Notes: generated from the letters alone by a model not told the origin. 64,000 bases of DNA from Sphingopyxis witflariensis (GCF_002205635.1 NZ_NISJ01000003.1:94397-158396); one strand, 5' to 3'; numbered from the stretch's first letter, positions 41,510 through 51,462 are shown. Translations and numbers: made by a program.

Positions 41510-42763
41510 ATGGCGGCGAAACGCATCCTGCTGATCATCGGTGGCGGTATCGCCGCCTATAAATCGATCGAGCTTGTCCGGTTGCTCCGGAAATCGGGCT
41601 ATGTCGTGCGCTGTGTCATCACGCGCGCGGGCGAGCAATTTGTGACGCCGCTGACCCTCGCCGCCTTGAGCGAGAATAAGGTTTATACCAGTCTGTTCGA
41701 CCTGAAGGACGAGGTCGAAATGGGGCATATCCAGCTGAGCCGCGAAGCCGATCTGGTCGTCGTTGCGCCCGCGACCGCCGATTTGCTGGCAAAGATGGCG
41801 GCGGGGATCGCAGACGATCTCGCGACCACCTTGCTGCTCGCGACCGACAAGCCCGTGCTCGCCGCGCCAGCGATGAATGTCCGCATGTGGCTCCACGCTG
41901 CGACGCGCCGCAATGTCGTAACGCTGCGCGGCGACGGGGTGACGGTGATGGAGCCCGACGAGGGCGAGATGGCATGCGGTGAATATGGGCCGGGACGGCT
42001 TCCCGAGCCCGAAGCAATCAAGGCGGCGATCGATGCTGCGCTGGCCGCGCCCGCAACGCTGGCGAACCAACCCGATTTCGCCCCGGCGAACCACCGCCCA
42101 CTGTTCGGCCGCCGCATCCTGATCACCGCCGGGCCGACGCATGAGCCAATCGACCCGGTGCGCTATATCGCCAACCGGTCGAGCGGACGTCAGGGCTTCG
42201 CCATCGCCGCCGCCGCCGCTGAAGCCGGCGCTGAGGTATTGCTGATCGCCGGCCCTGTCGAGCTGCCGACCCCGCCCGGCGTGATCCGCGTCGATGTAGA
42301 AACCGCGCGCGAAATGGCCGATGAGGTCGAGCAGGGTCTGCCGGTCGATGCCGCGATCATGGTCGCCGCGGTCGCCGACTGGCGCGCCGCCGATACCGCG
42401 GTGCAAAAGCTCAAGAAGGACGGTTCGGGCGCGGTCCCGCCGCTCGCGCTCGCCGAAAATCCTGACATTCTGGCAGGCCTCGCCAAAAGTCCCAGACGGC
42501 CGCCGCTGCTGATCGGCTTTGCCGCCGAGACCAACGATGTTCTCGCCCATGCGCAGGCGAAGCTTGCGCGCAAGGGCTGCGACTGGATCGTCGCCAATGA
42601 CGTTGCGTCCGACCCGATGGGCGGCGAATTGAACCGCGTCCATATCGTCACCCCCGACGGCGTTGACAGCTGGGACCGGCTGCCGAAAGAGGCCGTCGCC
42701 CGCAAACTGATGGAAAAAATTGCCGATGACCTCGATGCCCGCACACCCCTTTCCCGCGATTGA
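41510..42763 (+). CDS. coaBC: Bifunctional phosphopantothenoylcysteine decarboxylase/phosphopantothenate--cysteine ligase
   Basis: A 417-residue CoaBC. The flavin-dependent CoaC part (about 1-180) has [20 protein letters not shown] and the His of [17 protein letters not shown] (active site) and PAMNVRMW. The CoaB part (about 190-417) has [22 protein letters not shown] and VAAVADWR plus FAAETND. It makes 4'-phosphopantetheine for coenzyme A. It overlaps dut downstream. Confidence 0.97.
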   Translation: MAAKRILLIIGGGIAAYKSIELVRLLRKSGYVVRCVITRAGEQFVTPLTLAALSENKVYTSLFDLKDEVEMGHIQLSREADLVVVAPATADLLAKMAAGIADDLATTLLLATDKPVLAAPAMNVRMWLHAATRRNVVTLRGDGVTVMEPDEGEMACGEYGPGRLPEPEAIKAAIDAALAAPATLANQPDFAPANHRPLFGRRILITAGPTHEPIDPVRYIANRSSGRQGFAIAAAAAEAGAEVLLIAGPVELPTPPGVIRVDVETAREMADEVEQGLPVDAAIMVAAVADWRAADTAVQKLKKDGSGAVPPLALAENPDILAGLAKSPRRPPLLIGFAAETNDVLAHAQAKLARKGCDWIVANDVASDPMGGELNRVHIVTPDGVDSWDRLPKEAVARKLMEKIADDLDARTPLSRD

Positions 42764-43274
42764 AATCGCCATCCAGCGCCTGCCCAACGGCGGCGGCCTC
42801 CCCCTGCCCGCCTATGCGTCTGACGGCGCGGCGGGGATGGATGTCGTCGCGGCCGAGACGCTGACGATCCGTCCCGGAACGCGACACGCGGTCGCGACGG
42901 GCTTCGCAATGGCAATCCCGCCGGGTTATGAAGTGCAGGTGCGCCCGCGCTCGGGCCTCGCATTGAAGCATGGCATCACCTGCCTCAACACGCCGGGCAC
43001 GATCGACAGCGACTATCGCGGTGAGGTGAAGGTGATCCTCGCCAACCTCGGCGACGAGAGTTTCGACATCAAGCGCGGCGACCGCATCGCGCAACTCGTC
43101 CCCGCCCCCGTCCAGCGCGCGACCTTCGCCGAAGTGGCGACGCTCGACGATACCGCACGCGGCGTCGGCGGCTTCGGGTCGACCGGGGTCGCAAGCGAGA
43201 GCCTCGACAAGGACGTCGAACCCGCAGGGCTTGCTTCGCTGGCCGCGATCAAGACGCGGCGATCGGGCGAATAG
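42726..43274 (+). CDS. dut: dUTP diphosphatase
   Basis: A 182-residue trimeric dUTPase with its five motifs: [46 protein letters not shown] and [10 protein letters not shown]. It keeps dUTP low and makes dUMP for thymidylate synthesis. The first ATG (42726) is taken because GGAAAA precedes it; a second ATG at 42735 is possible. It overlaps coaBC by about 38 bases. The tail after motif 5 is longer than usual. Confidence 0.96.
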   Translation: MTSMPAHPFPAIEIAIQRLPNGGGLPLPAYASDGAAGMDVVAAETLTIRPGTRHAVATGFAMAIPPGYEVQVRPRSGLALKHGITCLNTPGTIDSDYRGEVKVILANLGDESFDIKRGDRIAQLVPAPVQRATFAEVATLDDTARGVGGFGSTGVASESLDKDVEPAGLASLAAIKTRRSGE

Positions 43275-43277
43275 GCG

Positions 43278-44027
43278 TTGCTGAGCGACGCCGAACTCGA
43301 CCGTTACGCCCGCCAGATCATCCTGCCGGCCTTTGGCGGCGTGGGGCAGGCGAAGCTGAAGGCCGCACATGTCGCCGTGATCGGCGCGGGCGGGATCGGC
43401 TGTCCGGCGATCACCTATCTGGCGGCGGCGGGCATCGGTAAGCTGACAATCATCGACGATGACCGGATCGAGCTTTCGAACCTGCATCGCCAGCCGCTGT
43501 TCACCGACGCCGACATCGCCGCCCCGAAGGCCGAGATTGCGGCTGCGGTAGCGCAGCGGATCAACCCGCATGTCGATGCGGTGGCGGTCGTCGAACGGCT
43601 CGGCGATGCCAATGCCGAAGCGTTGCTGGCGGGCACGAACCTGATCCTCGACGGCTGTGACAATTTCGGAACCCGGCTGACCGTCAACCGAACCTCGGTC
43701 GCGCTGCACATTCCGCTGCTCAGCGCCGCGATCGGTGCGTTCGACGGGCAGGTCGCGCTTTATGAAGGCTGGCGCGCCGACCGCCCCTGCTATGCCTGCC
43801 TTGTTGGCAGCGACCCCGACCGCGAAGGCATCAACTGCGCCGAAGCGGGGGTGATGGGCGCGCTCGCCGGAATGATCGGAACGATGGCGGCTTTGGAAGC
43901 GGTGCGCGCACTGACCGGCTGGGGCCCGCCGCTTTCGGGCCGCCTCGCGATCATCGACATGCTCGAGCGGCGCTGGCGCGAGATGGGCGTCGCCAAGGAT
44001 CCGGGATGCACGATATGCCGGGGCTGA
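43278..44027 (+). CDS. MoeB/ThiF-family adenylyltransferase
   Basis: A 249-residue E1-like enzyme from a TTG start at 43278. Shows RYARQIILPAFGGVGQAKL, VAVIGAGGIGCPAITYLAAAGIG (ATP-binding loop), IDDDRIELSNLHRQPLF, and CxxC zinc pairs in CYACL and GCTICRG. It adenylates the C-terminal glycine of a ubiquitin-like sulfur carrier (MoaD or ThiS); which one is not clear. No rhodanese domain is fused. It overlaps the following DsrE-like gene. Confidence 0.93.
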   Translation: MLSDAELDRYARQIILPAFGGVGQAKLKAAHVAVIGAGGIGCPAITYLAAAGIGKLTIIDDDRIELSNLHRQPLFTDADIAAPKAEIAAAVAQRINPHVDAVAVVERLGDANAEALLAGTNLILDGCDNFGTRLTVNRTSVALHIPLLSAAIGAFDGQVALYEGWRADRPCYACLVGSDPDREGINCAEAGVMGALAGMIGTMAALEAVRALTGWGPPLSGRLAIIDMLERRWREMGVAKDPGCTICRG

Positions 44028-44380
44028 GTATCATCGTCGCGGGGGCCGAGGGCGAGCGGCTTTACGCTGCGCTTGAAACTGCGATGGCAGCGACAGCACT
44101 CGGTCGTCCGGCTCGCATCTTTCTGCAGGGCGAAGCCGCAGGGTTGCTGCGCGATCCCGTCGCCTTCGCTGGCGACGAAGCGCGGCGCGCAGCGGGACAG
44201 CCCGACCTCGCCGGGCTGGTCGCGGAAGCCATCACGATGGAGGTTCGCCTGTTCGTGTGCCAATCGGGGATGGCGCTGGCCGGCATCAACGCGACCCAAC
44301 TGGTACCGCAGGTCTGCGCCGGGGGGCTGGTCAGTTTCATGGCCGATGTGGCGCCCGAGGAACGGTTGCTGGTTTATTAG
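44006..44380 (+). CDS. DsrE-like protein
   Basis: A 124-residue DsrE/peroxiredoxin-like fold protein: LSIIVAGAEGERLYAALETAMAATALGRP, ARIFLQGEAAGLL, ITMEVRLFVCQSGMALAGI with a conserved cysteine, then GGLVSFMADV. DsrE-type proteins carry persulfide sulfur. It overlaps the MoeB/ThiF gene by 22 bases, so the two may work together in a sulfur-carrier route, an inference from context. Confidence 0.82.
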   Translation: MHDMPGLSIIVAGAEGERLYAALETAMAATALGRPARIFLQGEAAGLLRDPVAFAGDEARRAAGQPDLAGLVAEAITMEVRLFVCQSGMALAGINATQLVPQVCAGGLVSFMADVAPEERLLVY

Positions 44381-44387
44381 AGGAAAC

Positions 44388-44408
44388 TCCCCTCCCGCCC
44401 GCGGGAGT
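44388..44408. repeat. Partial GGGAGGGG-type repeat
   Basis: A single left half of the paired intergenic palindrome, cccctcccgcccgcgggag, without the right partner seen in the other copies. It separates convergent genes. Confidence 0.6.
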
Positions 44409-44418
44409 GAGGAAGTCA

Positions 44419-45132
44419 CTACGGATTATCGCAGACGGTGATCTGGTCGGGAGCGGGGCGTTTTCCGGTCGGCACGAAGCGCGCGAGATAGCCGCCGGCA
44501 TGCTGCTTATCGTCATAGGACACGAGTTTGTAACCGACCGCCTGAAACTCGCAGACGAGCAGGCGGAAGGGCGTGCCATGCTCGGCAATCGGCCGGTCGC
44601 CGTCGACGACGATCACCTGCCCGCCCTTGCGCAGTGCGGGGCGCAGGCGCCACAGGAAGGCGTAAGGCTCGCCGATCTCATGATACATATGGACCATGAA
44701 AACGCGGTCGAAGCTGGCCGCGGGCAGGCGCGGATCGTCGACCGCGCCGAGTTTCAGCGAGACATTATCAAGCCGTTCGCGCGCGACGCGATCGGCAAGC
44801 CGCTCGATCACCTCGGGCATGATGTCCTGCGCCAGCACACGGCCGCGTGCGCCGACGCGCGGCGCGAGACGGACGGTATAATAGCCGTCACCCGCGCCAA
44901 GGTCGGCAACAGTCATGCCGGGGCGGACGTCGGCCGAATCCATGACATCTTCGGCCTCGTTGACGCGATCGCGCGCTTCCTCGGTCGACCATTTTGTCGA
45001 GACGGTCGGCGCCACGGGACGGTCAGCGGGCGGGAATTCGCGCGCCGTCTCCAAGCGATCGCTGTCGTCATCCCACGGCGCATCGCAGCCGCCGAGCAGC
45101 AACAGCGCCGCGAGGACGACCGCGCGCTTCAT
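44419..45132 (-). CDS. Exported lipoprotein with a SAM-methyltransferase fold
   Basis: A 237-residue protein with a lipoprotein signal: AALLLLGGC (Cys16). The mature part contains a class I methyltransferase fold: motif I MTVADLGAGDGYYTVRLA, DIMPEVIERL and VFMVHMYHEIGEP, with HAGGYLARF at the end. Such exported relatives exist in several proteobacteria, yet the cofactor SAM is cytoplasmic, so the activity outside is puzzling. It starts right at the prfB stop (overlap of one base) and is in the same operon. Confidence 0.88.
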   Translation of the reverse strand: MKRAVVLAALLLLGGCDAPWDDDSDRLETAREFPPADRPVAPTVSTKWSTEEARDRVNEAEDVMDSADVRPGMTVADLGAGDGYYTVRLAPRVGARGRVLAQDIMPEVIERLADRVARERLDNVSLKLGAVDDPRLPAASFDRVFMVHMYHEIGEPYAFLWRLRPALRKGGQVIVVDGDRPIAEHGTPFRLLVCEFQAVGYKLVSYDDKQHAGGYLARFVPTGKRPAPDQITVCDNP

Positions 45133-46259
45133 CAGTCAATATCTTCCACTTCGACCTTTTCGCCCGTCACCTTCTGCGACAATGCCGCCGCCATGAAGGG
45201 ATCGAGCGCGCCATCGAGCACGTCGCCGGGGGCGGTCGAGGTCACACCCGTCCGCAAATCCTTCACCAACTGATAGGGCTGAAGGACATAAGAACGGATC
45301 TGATGGCCCCAGCCGATTTCGGTCTTGGCCTGATATTCGCCCGACGCCGCCGCTTCGCGCTTTTGCAGCTCGGCCTCGTACATCCGCGCCTTCAGCATCC
45401 CCATCGCGGTCGCGCGGTTCTTGTGCTGCGAACGGTCGTTCTGGCTCGCGACGACGATCCCGGTCGGGATGTGCGTGATACGCACCGCCGAATCGGTCGT
45501 GTTGACGTGCTGGCCACCCGCGCCCGAGGCGCGGTACGTATCGATCTTGAGGTCGCCTTCGTTGATCTCGATTTCGATATTATCGTCGATCACCGGATAG
45601 ACCCAGACGCTGGAAAAGCTGGTGTGGCGCCGCGCCGAGCTGTCATAGGGAGAGATACGGACCAGACGGTGGACGCCGCTTTCGGTCTTGGCATAGCCAT
45701 AGGCATTCTCGCCCTTGACCAGCATCGTCGCCGATTTGATGCCAGCCTGCTCGCCCGCCTGATATTCGACAAGCTCGACCTTGAACCCGCGCTTTTCGGC
45801 CCAACGGCTGTACATGCGCTGGAGCATTTCGGCCCAGTCCTGGCTTTCGGTACCGCCGGCGCCCGCATGGACCTCGATATAGGCATCGTTGGCATCGGCC
45901 TCGCCCGCGAGCAAGGCCTTGATCTTGTCCACTTCGGCTCGCGCGGCGAGAATGCCCAGCGAAGCCACGGCTTCATCAGCCAGCGCGTCGTCGCCTTCCA
46001 TCTCGGCGAGCTCGATCAGTTCGGCGGTGTCGGCGCATTCCTTTTCGATCGCGCGCGTCGCGTTGATGGCTTCGTCGAGCCGGCGGCGTTCGCGCATAAC
46101 CTCTTGCGCCGCTCTGGGATCGTTCCACAGCGTCGGGTCCTCGACCTTCGCGTTCAGCTCATCGAGCCGGCGCACCGCGCGGTCCCAGTCAAGGAAACGG
46201 CGCAGCAGCGCCAGCGCGGCACCGATCTTGTCAATATGATCCTGCGCTTCGGCGCGCAT
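45132..46259 (-). CDS. prfB: Peptide chain release factor 2
   Basis: A 375-residue RF2, read in one continuous frame without the programmed frameshift seen in many bacteria. The GGQ motif is in [16 protein letters not shown] and the stop-codon-recognition loop reads [12 protein letters not shown], that is SPY where many RF2s have SPF. It ends translation at UGA and UAA. The coiled-coil N-terminal domain is complete. It follows mrcA, 89 bases after that gene, in a typical alphaproteobacterial order. Confidence 0.96.
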   Translation of the reverse strand: MRAEAQDHIDKIGAALALLRRFLDWDRAVRRLDELNAKVEDPTLWNDPRAAQEVMRERRRLDEAINATRAIEKECADTAELIELAEMEGDDALADEAVASLGILAARAEVDKIKALLAGEADANDAYIEVHAGAGGTESQDWAEMLQRMYSRWAEKRGFKVELVEYQAGEQAGIKSATMLVKGENAYGYAKTESGVHRLVRISPYDSSARRHTSFSSVWVYPVIDDNIEIEINEGDLKIDTYRASGAGGQHVNTTDSAVRITHIPTGIVVASQNDRSQHKNRATAMGMLKARMYEAELQKREAAASGEYQAKTEIGWGHQIRSYVLQPYQLVKDLRTGVTSTAPGDVLDGALDPFMAAALSQKVTGEKVEVEDID

Positions 46260-46348
46260 GTCTTTGCTCCTGAAAAAATAGTGGTCATGCCCTTAGGGCT
46301 TGTCGGCCCCCAAGGAAAGAAAAGTGGAAAGAAGAAAGCGCCAGCGGG

Positions 46349-48865
46349 TCAGATGATACCGCCGCGATCCTCCAGAAATTCGCTGTCGGTGCGCCGCGAC
46401 GGGCCCTGCTGAACTGGTGCGTCCTGCCGCCTGGCCGGCTTGATCGGCTTGATTTCCTCTTCGCGGATCGTCCGGCGCGGCTCACTTTCGGGCTTGAAAG
46501 CCTCCCAGATGATCGACGCCTTGGGATCGCTGCCCGGCCAGCTGCCATAGACGCGGCGGCCCGACTGGCGGTCGATCCGCACCATCCGCACGCCCTTGGG
46601 CGCCACGAAGGGAACGGGCTGGCTGTCGGCGAGCGATTCTTCGAAAAATTGCTTGAAGATAGGCGCCGCCATACTGCCGCCCTGCGCATAGCCGCCCATG
46701 TTGCGCGGCTGGTCGAAACCGACATAGACGCCCGCGACGACATTGGGGGTCCCGCCGACGAACCAGACATCATTCGGCCCCGTCGTCGTACCGGTCTTGC
46801 CGAACAGCGGCACACCGAGATCGCGCAGGCGTACTGCGGTGCCGCGCTGGACCACCCCTTCGAGCATATGGACGACCTGATAGGCGGTCATCGGGTCCAT
46901 CAGCTGCTTGCCCGACTTGGCGAAGCGCGGCATCGGCCGGCCATCCCAATCCTTTTTGTTACAGCCATCGCAGGGCTTCCAGTTCTTCGGGAAGATCACC
47001 TTGCCGCGGCGATCCTGCGCATAATCGATTACGCGCGGTTTCAGTTCGCGGCCGTGGTTGGCGAGCATCGCATAGGCATTGGTGATTTTTTCGACCGTCG
47101 TCGATCCGGCGCCGAGCGCGGTCGAGAGATAGGGTTCGTGTTTGCCCATGCCCATGGCCTGGATCGTTTCCACGATCGGTTCCATGCCGACCTGGCTTGC
47201 GGTCTTGACCGTCATCAGGTTGCGCGACTGTTCGAGGCCCCAGCGCATCGTATGCTCACCCGAACCGCCCGCGCCGCCATAGTTGCGGAAGCATTTGTTG
47301 CCGAGATTGGCGCCCTGATAGACGCAAAAGGGGCCATCGACGATCAGCGTCGCGGGGGTCATGCCATTGTCGAGCGCGGTCGCATAAACGAAGGGCTTGA
47401 TCGTCGAGCCCGGCTGGCGTTCGGCCTGCGTCGCGCGGTTGAAGGGCGAGAGGCGGACATCGAAGCCGCCCTGCATCGCATAGATGCGTCCCGAATGCGG
47501 GCTTTCGGCGATGAAGCCGCCCGAGACTTCGGGAATATTCTTAAGCGCGTAGGAATTGCCGCCGGTCGCTTTGACCGCGATCAGGTCGCCGGGGCGCATC
47601 GCCGAAAAGGCGCTGCCGCCGGTCTTGCGATAGCCGAGCGTCGCGGCGCCCGCGGGCAGCGTACCGGTTGTGCCGTCGGCAAAGCCGATCTGCGCCGCGC
47701 CGGGCGATTTGGAAACCACGGCGGCGATTCGCCAGCCGTCATAATCGATACCGATGAAGCTGGATGCGAGGCGGCTGGCCCATTTGTCGTCGGCCTCGAT
47801 CGTCGCAATCGGTCCCGACCAGCCCTTGCCCGCGTCGTAGCGGATGAGGCCGCGGCGCAGCGCGTTGGTCGCCGCAGCCTGCATCTTGGCATCATAGGGA
47901 GTGCGCACCCAAAGGCCGCCCGCATAGACGCTGAGTCGTCCGTCCTCGGCGGTTTCGCCGAATTCGGCGATCAGCTGGCGCCGCACCTCTTCCATATAAT
48001 AGCCGCCGACCTGAGCGACCGCCCGGTTGCCGCTGTCGGTGAGCCCTAGCGGCATCGCCCGCGCCGCGTCGCGCTGCGCCGCAGTGATCGCGCCATTGCT
48101 CGCCATCGAACCGAGAACAAAATTGCGCCGCGCCAGCGCTTCGTCGACGAAGCGCGCGCGGCCATATTTTTCGGGTGCTTTGGGCAGAATGGCGAGGAAG
48201 GCCATTTCGTGCAGCGCGAGCTGGTCGACATCCTTGTCGAAATAAGCGCGCGCCGCGGCCTGGACGCCGAAGCTGCGGCGGCCGAGCGGAATTTCGTTGA
48301 GGTAGAGTTCGAGAATCTGTTCCTTGGTCAGCGCATTTTCGATGCGCATCGCGAGGATCGCCTCACGAACCTTGCGGCGATAGCTCAGCTCGTTGGTGAG
48401 CAGCAGATTCTTTGCCACCTGCTGGGTGATCGTCGAGGCGCCGACCGGACGGCCGCTGCTCGTCACATTGGTGATGATCGCGCTCGCAATGCCGGGATAG
48501 TCGATCCCGCCATGGCTGAAGAAAGTCTTGTCCTCGGCCGAGAGGAAGGCGTTGACGAGCGTCTTGGGATATTCGTTATAGTCGAGCTGGACGCGGCGTT
48601 CGCGGGCATAGGCATGCACCGGCTTACCCTCCGCATCGCGGACCATCGTCGGCAGCGGCGGTTCATAGTCGCGCAGCTGATCGACCGATGGCAGGTCGCG
48701 CGCGAAAATCAGCCAGATCAGGAAAAGGCCGAGCAGGCCCGAAAGCGCCAGATAACCAAGCCATCGGAACCAGCGCCGGGTCCACATGTCGCGAAACCAG
48801 CCAAGGACGGCATTGCTGTCGCGGCGCAGGCGCAAGCGGAAATCGGGCGGACTGTCGGCGACCAT
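46349..48865 (-). CDS. mrcA: Penicillin-binding protein 1A
   Basis: An 838-residue bifunctional enzyme. A cytoplasmic tail and one anchor helix (LGYLALSGLLGLFLIWLIFA) precede the glycosyltransferase domain with SAEDKTFFSHGGID (catalytic Glu), GASTITQQVAKNLLL and LELYLNEIPLG. After an OB-like insert comes the transpeptidase domain: ERQPGSTIKPF (Ser-x-x-Lys), EQSRNLM and FGKTGTT. It polymerises and cross-links peptidoglycan. The C-terminal tail is basic and disordered (RRTIREEEIKPIKPARRQ). It lies upstream of prfB. Confidence 0.96.
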   Translation of the reverse strand: MVADSPPDFRLRLRRDSNAVLGWFRDMWTRRWFRWLGYLALSGLLGLFLIWLIFARDLPSVDQLRDYEPPLPTMVRDAEGKPVHAYARERRVQLDYNEYPKTLVNAFLSAEDKTFFSHGGIDYPGIASAIITNVTSSGRPVGASTITQQVAKNLLLTNELSYRRKVREAILAMRIENALTKEQILELYLNEIPLGRRSFGVQAAARAYFDKDVDQLALHEMAFLAILPKAPEKYGRARFVDEALARRNFVLGSMASNGAITAAQRDAARAMPLGLTDSGNRAVAQVGGYYMEEVRRQLIAEFGETAEDGRLSVYAGGLWVRTPYDAKMQAAATNALRRGLIRYDAGKGWSGPIATIEADDKWASRLASSFIGIDYDGWRIAAVVSKSPGAAQIGFADGTTGTLPAGAATLGYRKTGGSAFSAMRPGDLIAVKATGGNSYALKNIPEVSGGFIAESPHSGRIYAMQGGFDVRLSPFNRATQAERQPGSTIKPFVYATALDNGMTPATLIVDGPFCVYQGANLGNKCFRNYGGAGGSGEHTMRWGLEQSRNLMTVKTASQVGMEPIVETIQAMGMGKHEPYLSTALGAGSTTVEKITNAYAMLANHGRELKPRVIDYAQDRRGKVIFPKNWKPCDGCNKKDWDGRPMPRFAKSGKQLMDPMTAYQVVHMLEGVVQRGTAVRLRDLGVPLFGKTGTTTGPNDVWFVGGTPNVVAGVYVGFDQPRNMGGYAQGGSMAAPIFKQFFEESLADSQPVPFVAPKGVRMVRIDRQSGRRVYGSWPGSDPKASIIWEAFKPESEPRRTIREEEIKPIKPARRQDAPVQQGPSRRTDSEFLEDRGGII

Positions 48866-48928
48866 ATGTCCAAGCCTCTATCGCCTGTATCGATGAAAGG
48901 GAAGATGGTTGCGGTGGGCGACGTAACT

Positions 48929-49058
48929 CCCCTCCCATATGCGGGAGGGGCAGCGAGACTTGCGAACTTGTTCGCTAGTCGCAGCCCGGTGGGCATGGAG
49001 AGGGCAGGAACTCGCTTCGCTCGCGCCCACCCCTAACCCCTCCCGCAAGCGGGAGGGG
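48929..49058. repeat. Paired GGGAGGGG-type intergenic repeat
   Basis: cccctcccatatgcgggagggg on the left and cccctcccgcaagcgggagggg on the right, with the same cagcgagacttgcgaac middle as the copy at 39237. It separates mrcA from an aldolase gene. Confidence 0.88.
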
Positions 49059-49069
49059 AATTAACCCCG

Positions 49070-50212
49070 TCAGCGCGACCGACCGCGCGCGCTGACGGGC
49101 CAGATCGCGACCAGCGTGTCGTCGGCGACGACATGATAATGATCGTAGAGATTCACTGTCGGGTCGCAGTGCGGCACGGTCAGGCTCACCGGATCACCGG
49201 GTTGCAATTGGGTCCCGATGTCCGGCGCGATCAGCGCCGCATGTTCGTCGCCCATAAAAGCGAAAAAGGCGGTTTCGGGCGCGCCGCGCTGGACCACTGC
49301 CACTCCGCCATCGGTCGAGAGCGATTTGAAACCAGCGTCGATGGTGACGAGCCCCGAATGATTCGCGCTGACGACGCGCGCATCGACGGTGAGCGATACT
49401 TCGAATGGAACCCCGCCGCCGGTCAGGTCGCAATCGAGATACTGCTTGTCCATAAACACATAGGAGCCCGCCTGAAGTTCGGTGAAGGTGCCGAGTTCAA
49501 GATCGATATGATGCGTCCCCGTTCCCGAACCGGTGACGATCGACGGTGCGAAGCCCGCCGCGGTCAGCGCCGCGATGACCTCGTTCAAATAGTCGGTGCG
49601 TTCGACGATCGCGGATCGGCGTTCGGCATAATCCTCGATATGCTGTTGCGACCCGCAATAAAATTGAACGCCCTGATAGCGAAGGCGCGGCGCGACGGCG
49701 ATCGCCTGTGCCAGCGCGACCGCCGCTTCGGCCGAAGCAACGCCGGTGCGCGCGATGCCGGGATCAATGTCGATGATGACATCAAGCCGCGCATCGGCCG
49801 CCGCCAGCGCCGCGTCAATTCGCCTCGCGACCTGCGGATGATCGACCACCGCCATCAACCCGCGTGCGCGCTTCGCCAGCAATGCGAGCCGCTCGATCGC
49901 ACGCGGCGCAGCGATGGGCGAGGTAATCAATATCCCCGCAATGGCGCCGTCGACCAGCACCTCGGCCTCGCCGATCTTGGCGCAACAGACGCCGACCGCC
50001 CCCGCCGCAATCTGGCGCTTCGCGATATCGACGCTCTTGTGCGTCTTGGCATGGGGGCGCAGCCGGACGCCCCGCTCCGCCACAAGGCCCGCCATTTGGG
50101 AGATATTGCGGTCGAGCGCATCGACATTGAGCACCAGCGCCGGAGTATTAAGGTCAGCGCGGCTTCCCTGCCGCCCAACCAGATGGGCGTGAAGCGTCAG
50201 ATCGTCACTCAT
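49070..50212 (-). CDS. DSD1-family PLP-dependent aldolase
   Basis: A 380-residue fold-type III PLP enzyme of the D-threonine aldolase/3-hydroxy-D-aspartate aldolase/D-serine dehydratase group. The PLP lysine is in LRPHAKTHKS. VIIDIDPGIARTGV, VQFYCGSQQH, GSGTGTHH follow, and the metal site is formed by TVPHCDPTVNLYDHYHVV. It cleaves or dehydrates a β-hydroxy-D-amino acid; the exact substrate is unclear. Its start overlaps the upstream oxidase gene by four bases, so the two act together. Confidence 0.92.
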   Translation of the reverse strand: MSDDLTLHAHLVGRQGSRADLNTPALVLNVDALDRNISQMAGLVAERGVRLRPHAKTHKSVDIAKRQIAAGAVGVCCAKIGEAEVLVDGAIAGILITSPIAAPRAIERLALLAKRARGLMAVVDHPQVARRIDAALAAADARLDVIIDIDPGIARTGVASAEAAVALAQAIAVAPRLRYQGVQFYCGSQQHIEDYAERRSAIVERTDYLNEVIAALTAAGFAPSIVTGSGTGTHHIDLELGTFTELQAGSYVFMDKQYLDCDLTGGGVPFEVSLTVDARVVSANHSGLVTIDAGFKSLSTDGGVAVVQRGAPETAFFAFMGDEHAALIAPDIGTQLQPGDPVSLTVPHCDPTVNLYDHYHVVADDTLVAIWPVSARGRSR

Positions 50213-51462
50213 GAAAACAGCGCCTCGAGATGCGGATTGAGGAATTTGCCGCCCGGATCGGCAGCACGGCGGACGGCACGATAACGCTCAGCCATCGGAT
50301 AGAGCGTGTCAACATCGGCGCGGGTCAGCGTATGCCGCTTCGCCCAGTGCGGGCGTCCGCCATGGCCGCGGAAAATCGCTTCGGCGTCGGCGAACAGCTT
50401 GGCCCAGGGCATTTTGTTATATTGGTGCATCGAAATCGCAGCGACCGGCCCCGCGTTCATCGGACTCATCCAGATATCGTCGGCCGCGACGGTGCGATAT
50501 TCGAAGGGAAATGTCACCGGCAAACGCCCGCGCCGGATCCACCCGATCACTTCGTCGAGCGCCGCAAGCCCCGCCGCGCGCGGCACTTCATATTCCATCT
50601 CCTCAAACCGCGCCGTGCGGTCGGAAGGGAAAATATTGTGCGCCGGGCCGCTTCGTTCGCCCTCGATTCGGGTTCGCATCATTGCACGCTGAAGCCAGGG
50701 AGTGAGCGCGGGCGCCTTGGCCGCAATGTCGAGAACGCGGCGAAAAGCGGTTTCCTCGATATCGGTCGTGGTCGGCGGCGGATCGCAGGGGTCGGTCGGC
50801 GTGAGCGTCTTCAAAATCACCTGATCGCTGTGCGGAAACAGCCAGAATTCGATATGCCGTTGCCCGTCGGCAAGTTCGTCAAACGATTCACGGATTTCGG
50901 CCCACGGCCGCCTTTCAAGCCGTTCGGCCAGATAATAAGCGGGAACGACCGCGATCTCTATCTCGGTCGCAATCCCGAACAGGCCGAGCGACAGGCGCTG
51001 CGCTTCGAACAAATCGGGGTTGCTGCGGGCGTCGCACCAGCGTGCCTCGCCGTCGGCGCCGATCAAGCGATATCCCTTGGCGAAGGTCGCGAGCGACCCG
51101 AGGCTCGCCCCCGTGCCGTGGGTGCCCGTCGCCAGCGCGCCCGCCAGCGACTGCGGATTGACGTCGCCCTGATTGGCGAGCGCCAGCCCCTCATCCCACA
51201 ATGCGGCGGTCAGACGCTTGATACTCCAACCCGCCGGAATGCGCGCAGTCCGGCGATCGGCAGCAATGGTTATTTCGCCCACCAGATCGTCAAGGTTGAT
51301 GATCGTATCATCCGATTCGCACAAAGGCATAAAGCTGTGCCCCGCCCCGGTCGCGCGCACCCGCCGCGCACCGCGGATCAGCCCCGCCAATTCCTCTTCA
51401 CTTTGTGGACGGGCTATTCGTGCGGTGGTCTCAACGCTGCCCGACCAATTGCTCCAACGCAT
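50209..51462 (-). CDS. FAD-linked aldonolactone-type oxidase
   Basis: A 417-residue oxidase with an N-terminal FAD-binding PCMH domain: VRATGAGHSFMPLCESDD and LAGALATGTHGTGASLGSL. The C-terminal ALO-type domain has PFEYRTVAADDIWMSP, ISMHQYNK and HWAKRHTLT, ending DPGGKFLNPHL. Family members oxidise L-gulono- or D-arabinono-1,4-lactone or alditols. The His of the covalent-FAD site could be in GAGHSF. It overlaps the aldolase gene, and a substrate link between the two is likely but unknown. Confidence 0.92.
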   Translation of the reverse strand: MRWSNWSGSVETTARIARPQSEEELAGLIRGARRVRATGAGHSFMPLCESDDTIINLDDLVGEITIAADRRTARIPAGWSIKRLTAALWDEGLALANQGDVNPQSLAGALATGTHGTGASLGSLATFAKGYRLIGADGEARWCDARSNPDLFEAQRLSLGLFGIATEIEIAVVPAYYLAERLERRPWAEIRESFDELADGQRHIEFWLFPHSDQVILKTLTPTDPCDPPPTTTDIEETAFRRVLDIAAKAPALTPWLQRAMMRTRIEGERSGPAHNIFPSDRTARFEEMEYEVPRAAGLAALDEVIGWIRRGRLPVTFPFEYRTVAADDIWMSPMNAGPVAAISMHQYNKMPWAKLFADAEAIFRGHGGRPHWAKRHTLTRADVDTLYPMAERYRAVRRAADPGGKFLNPHLEALFS

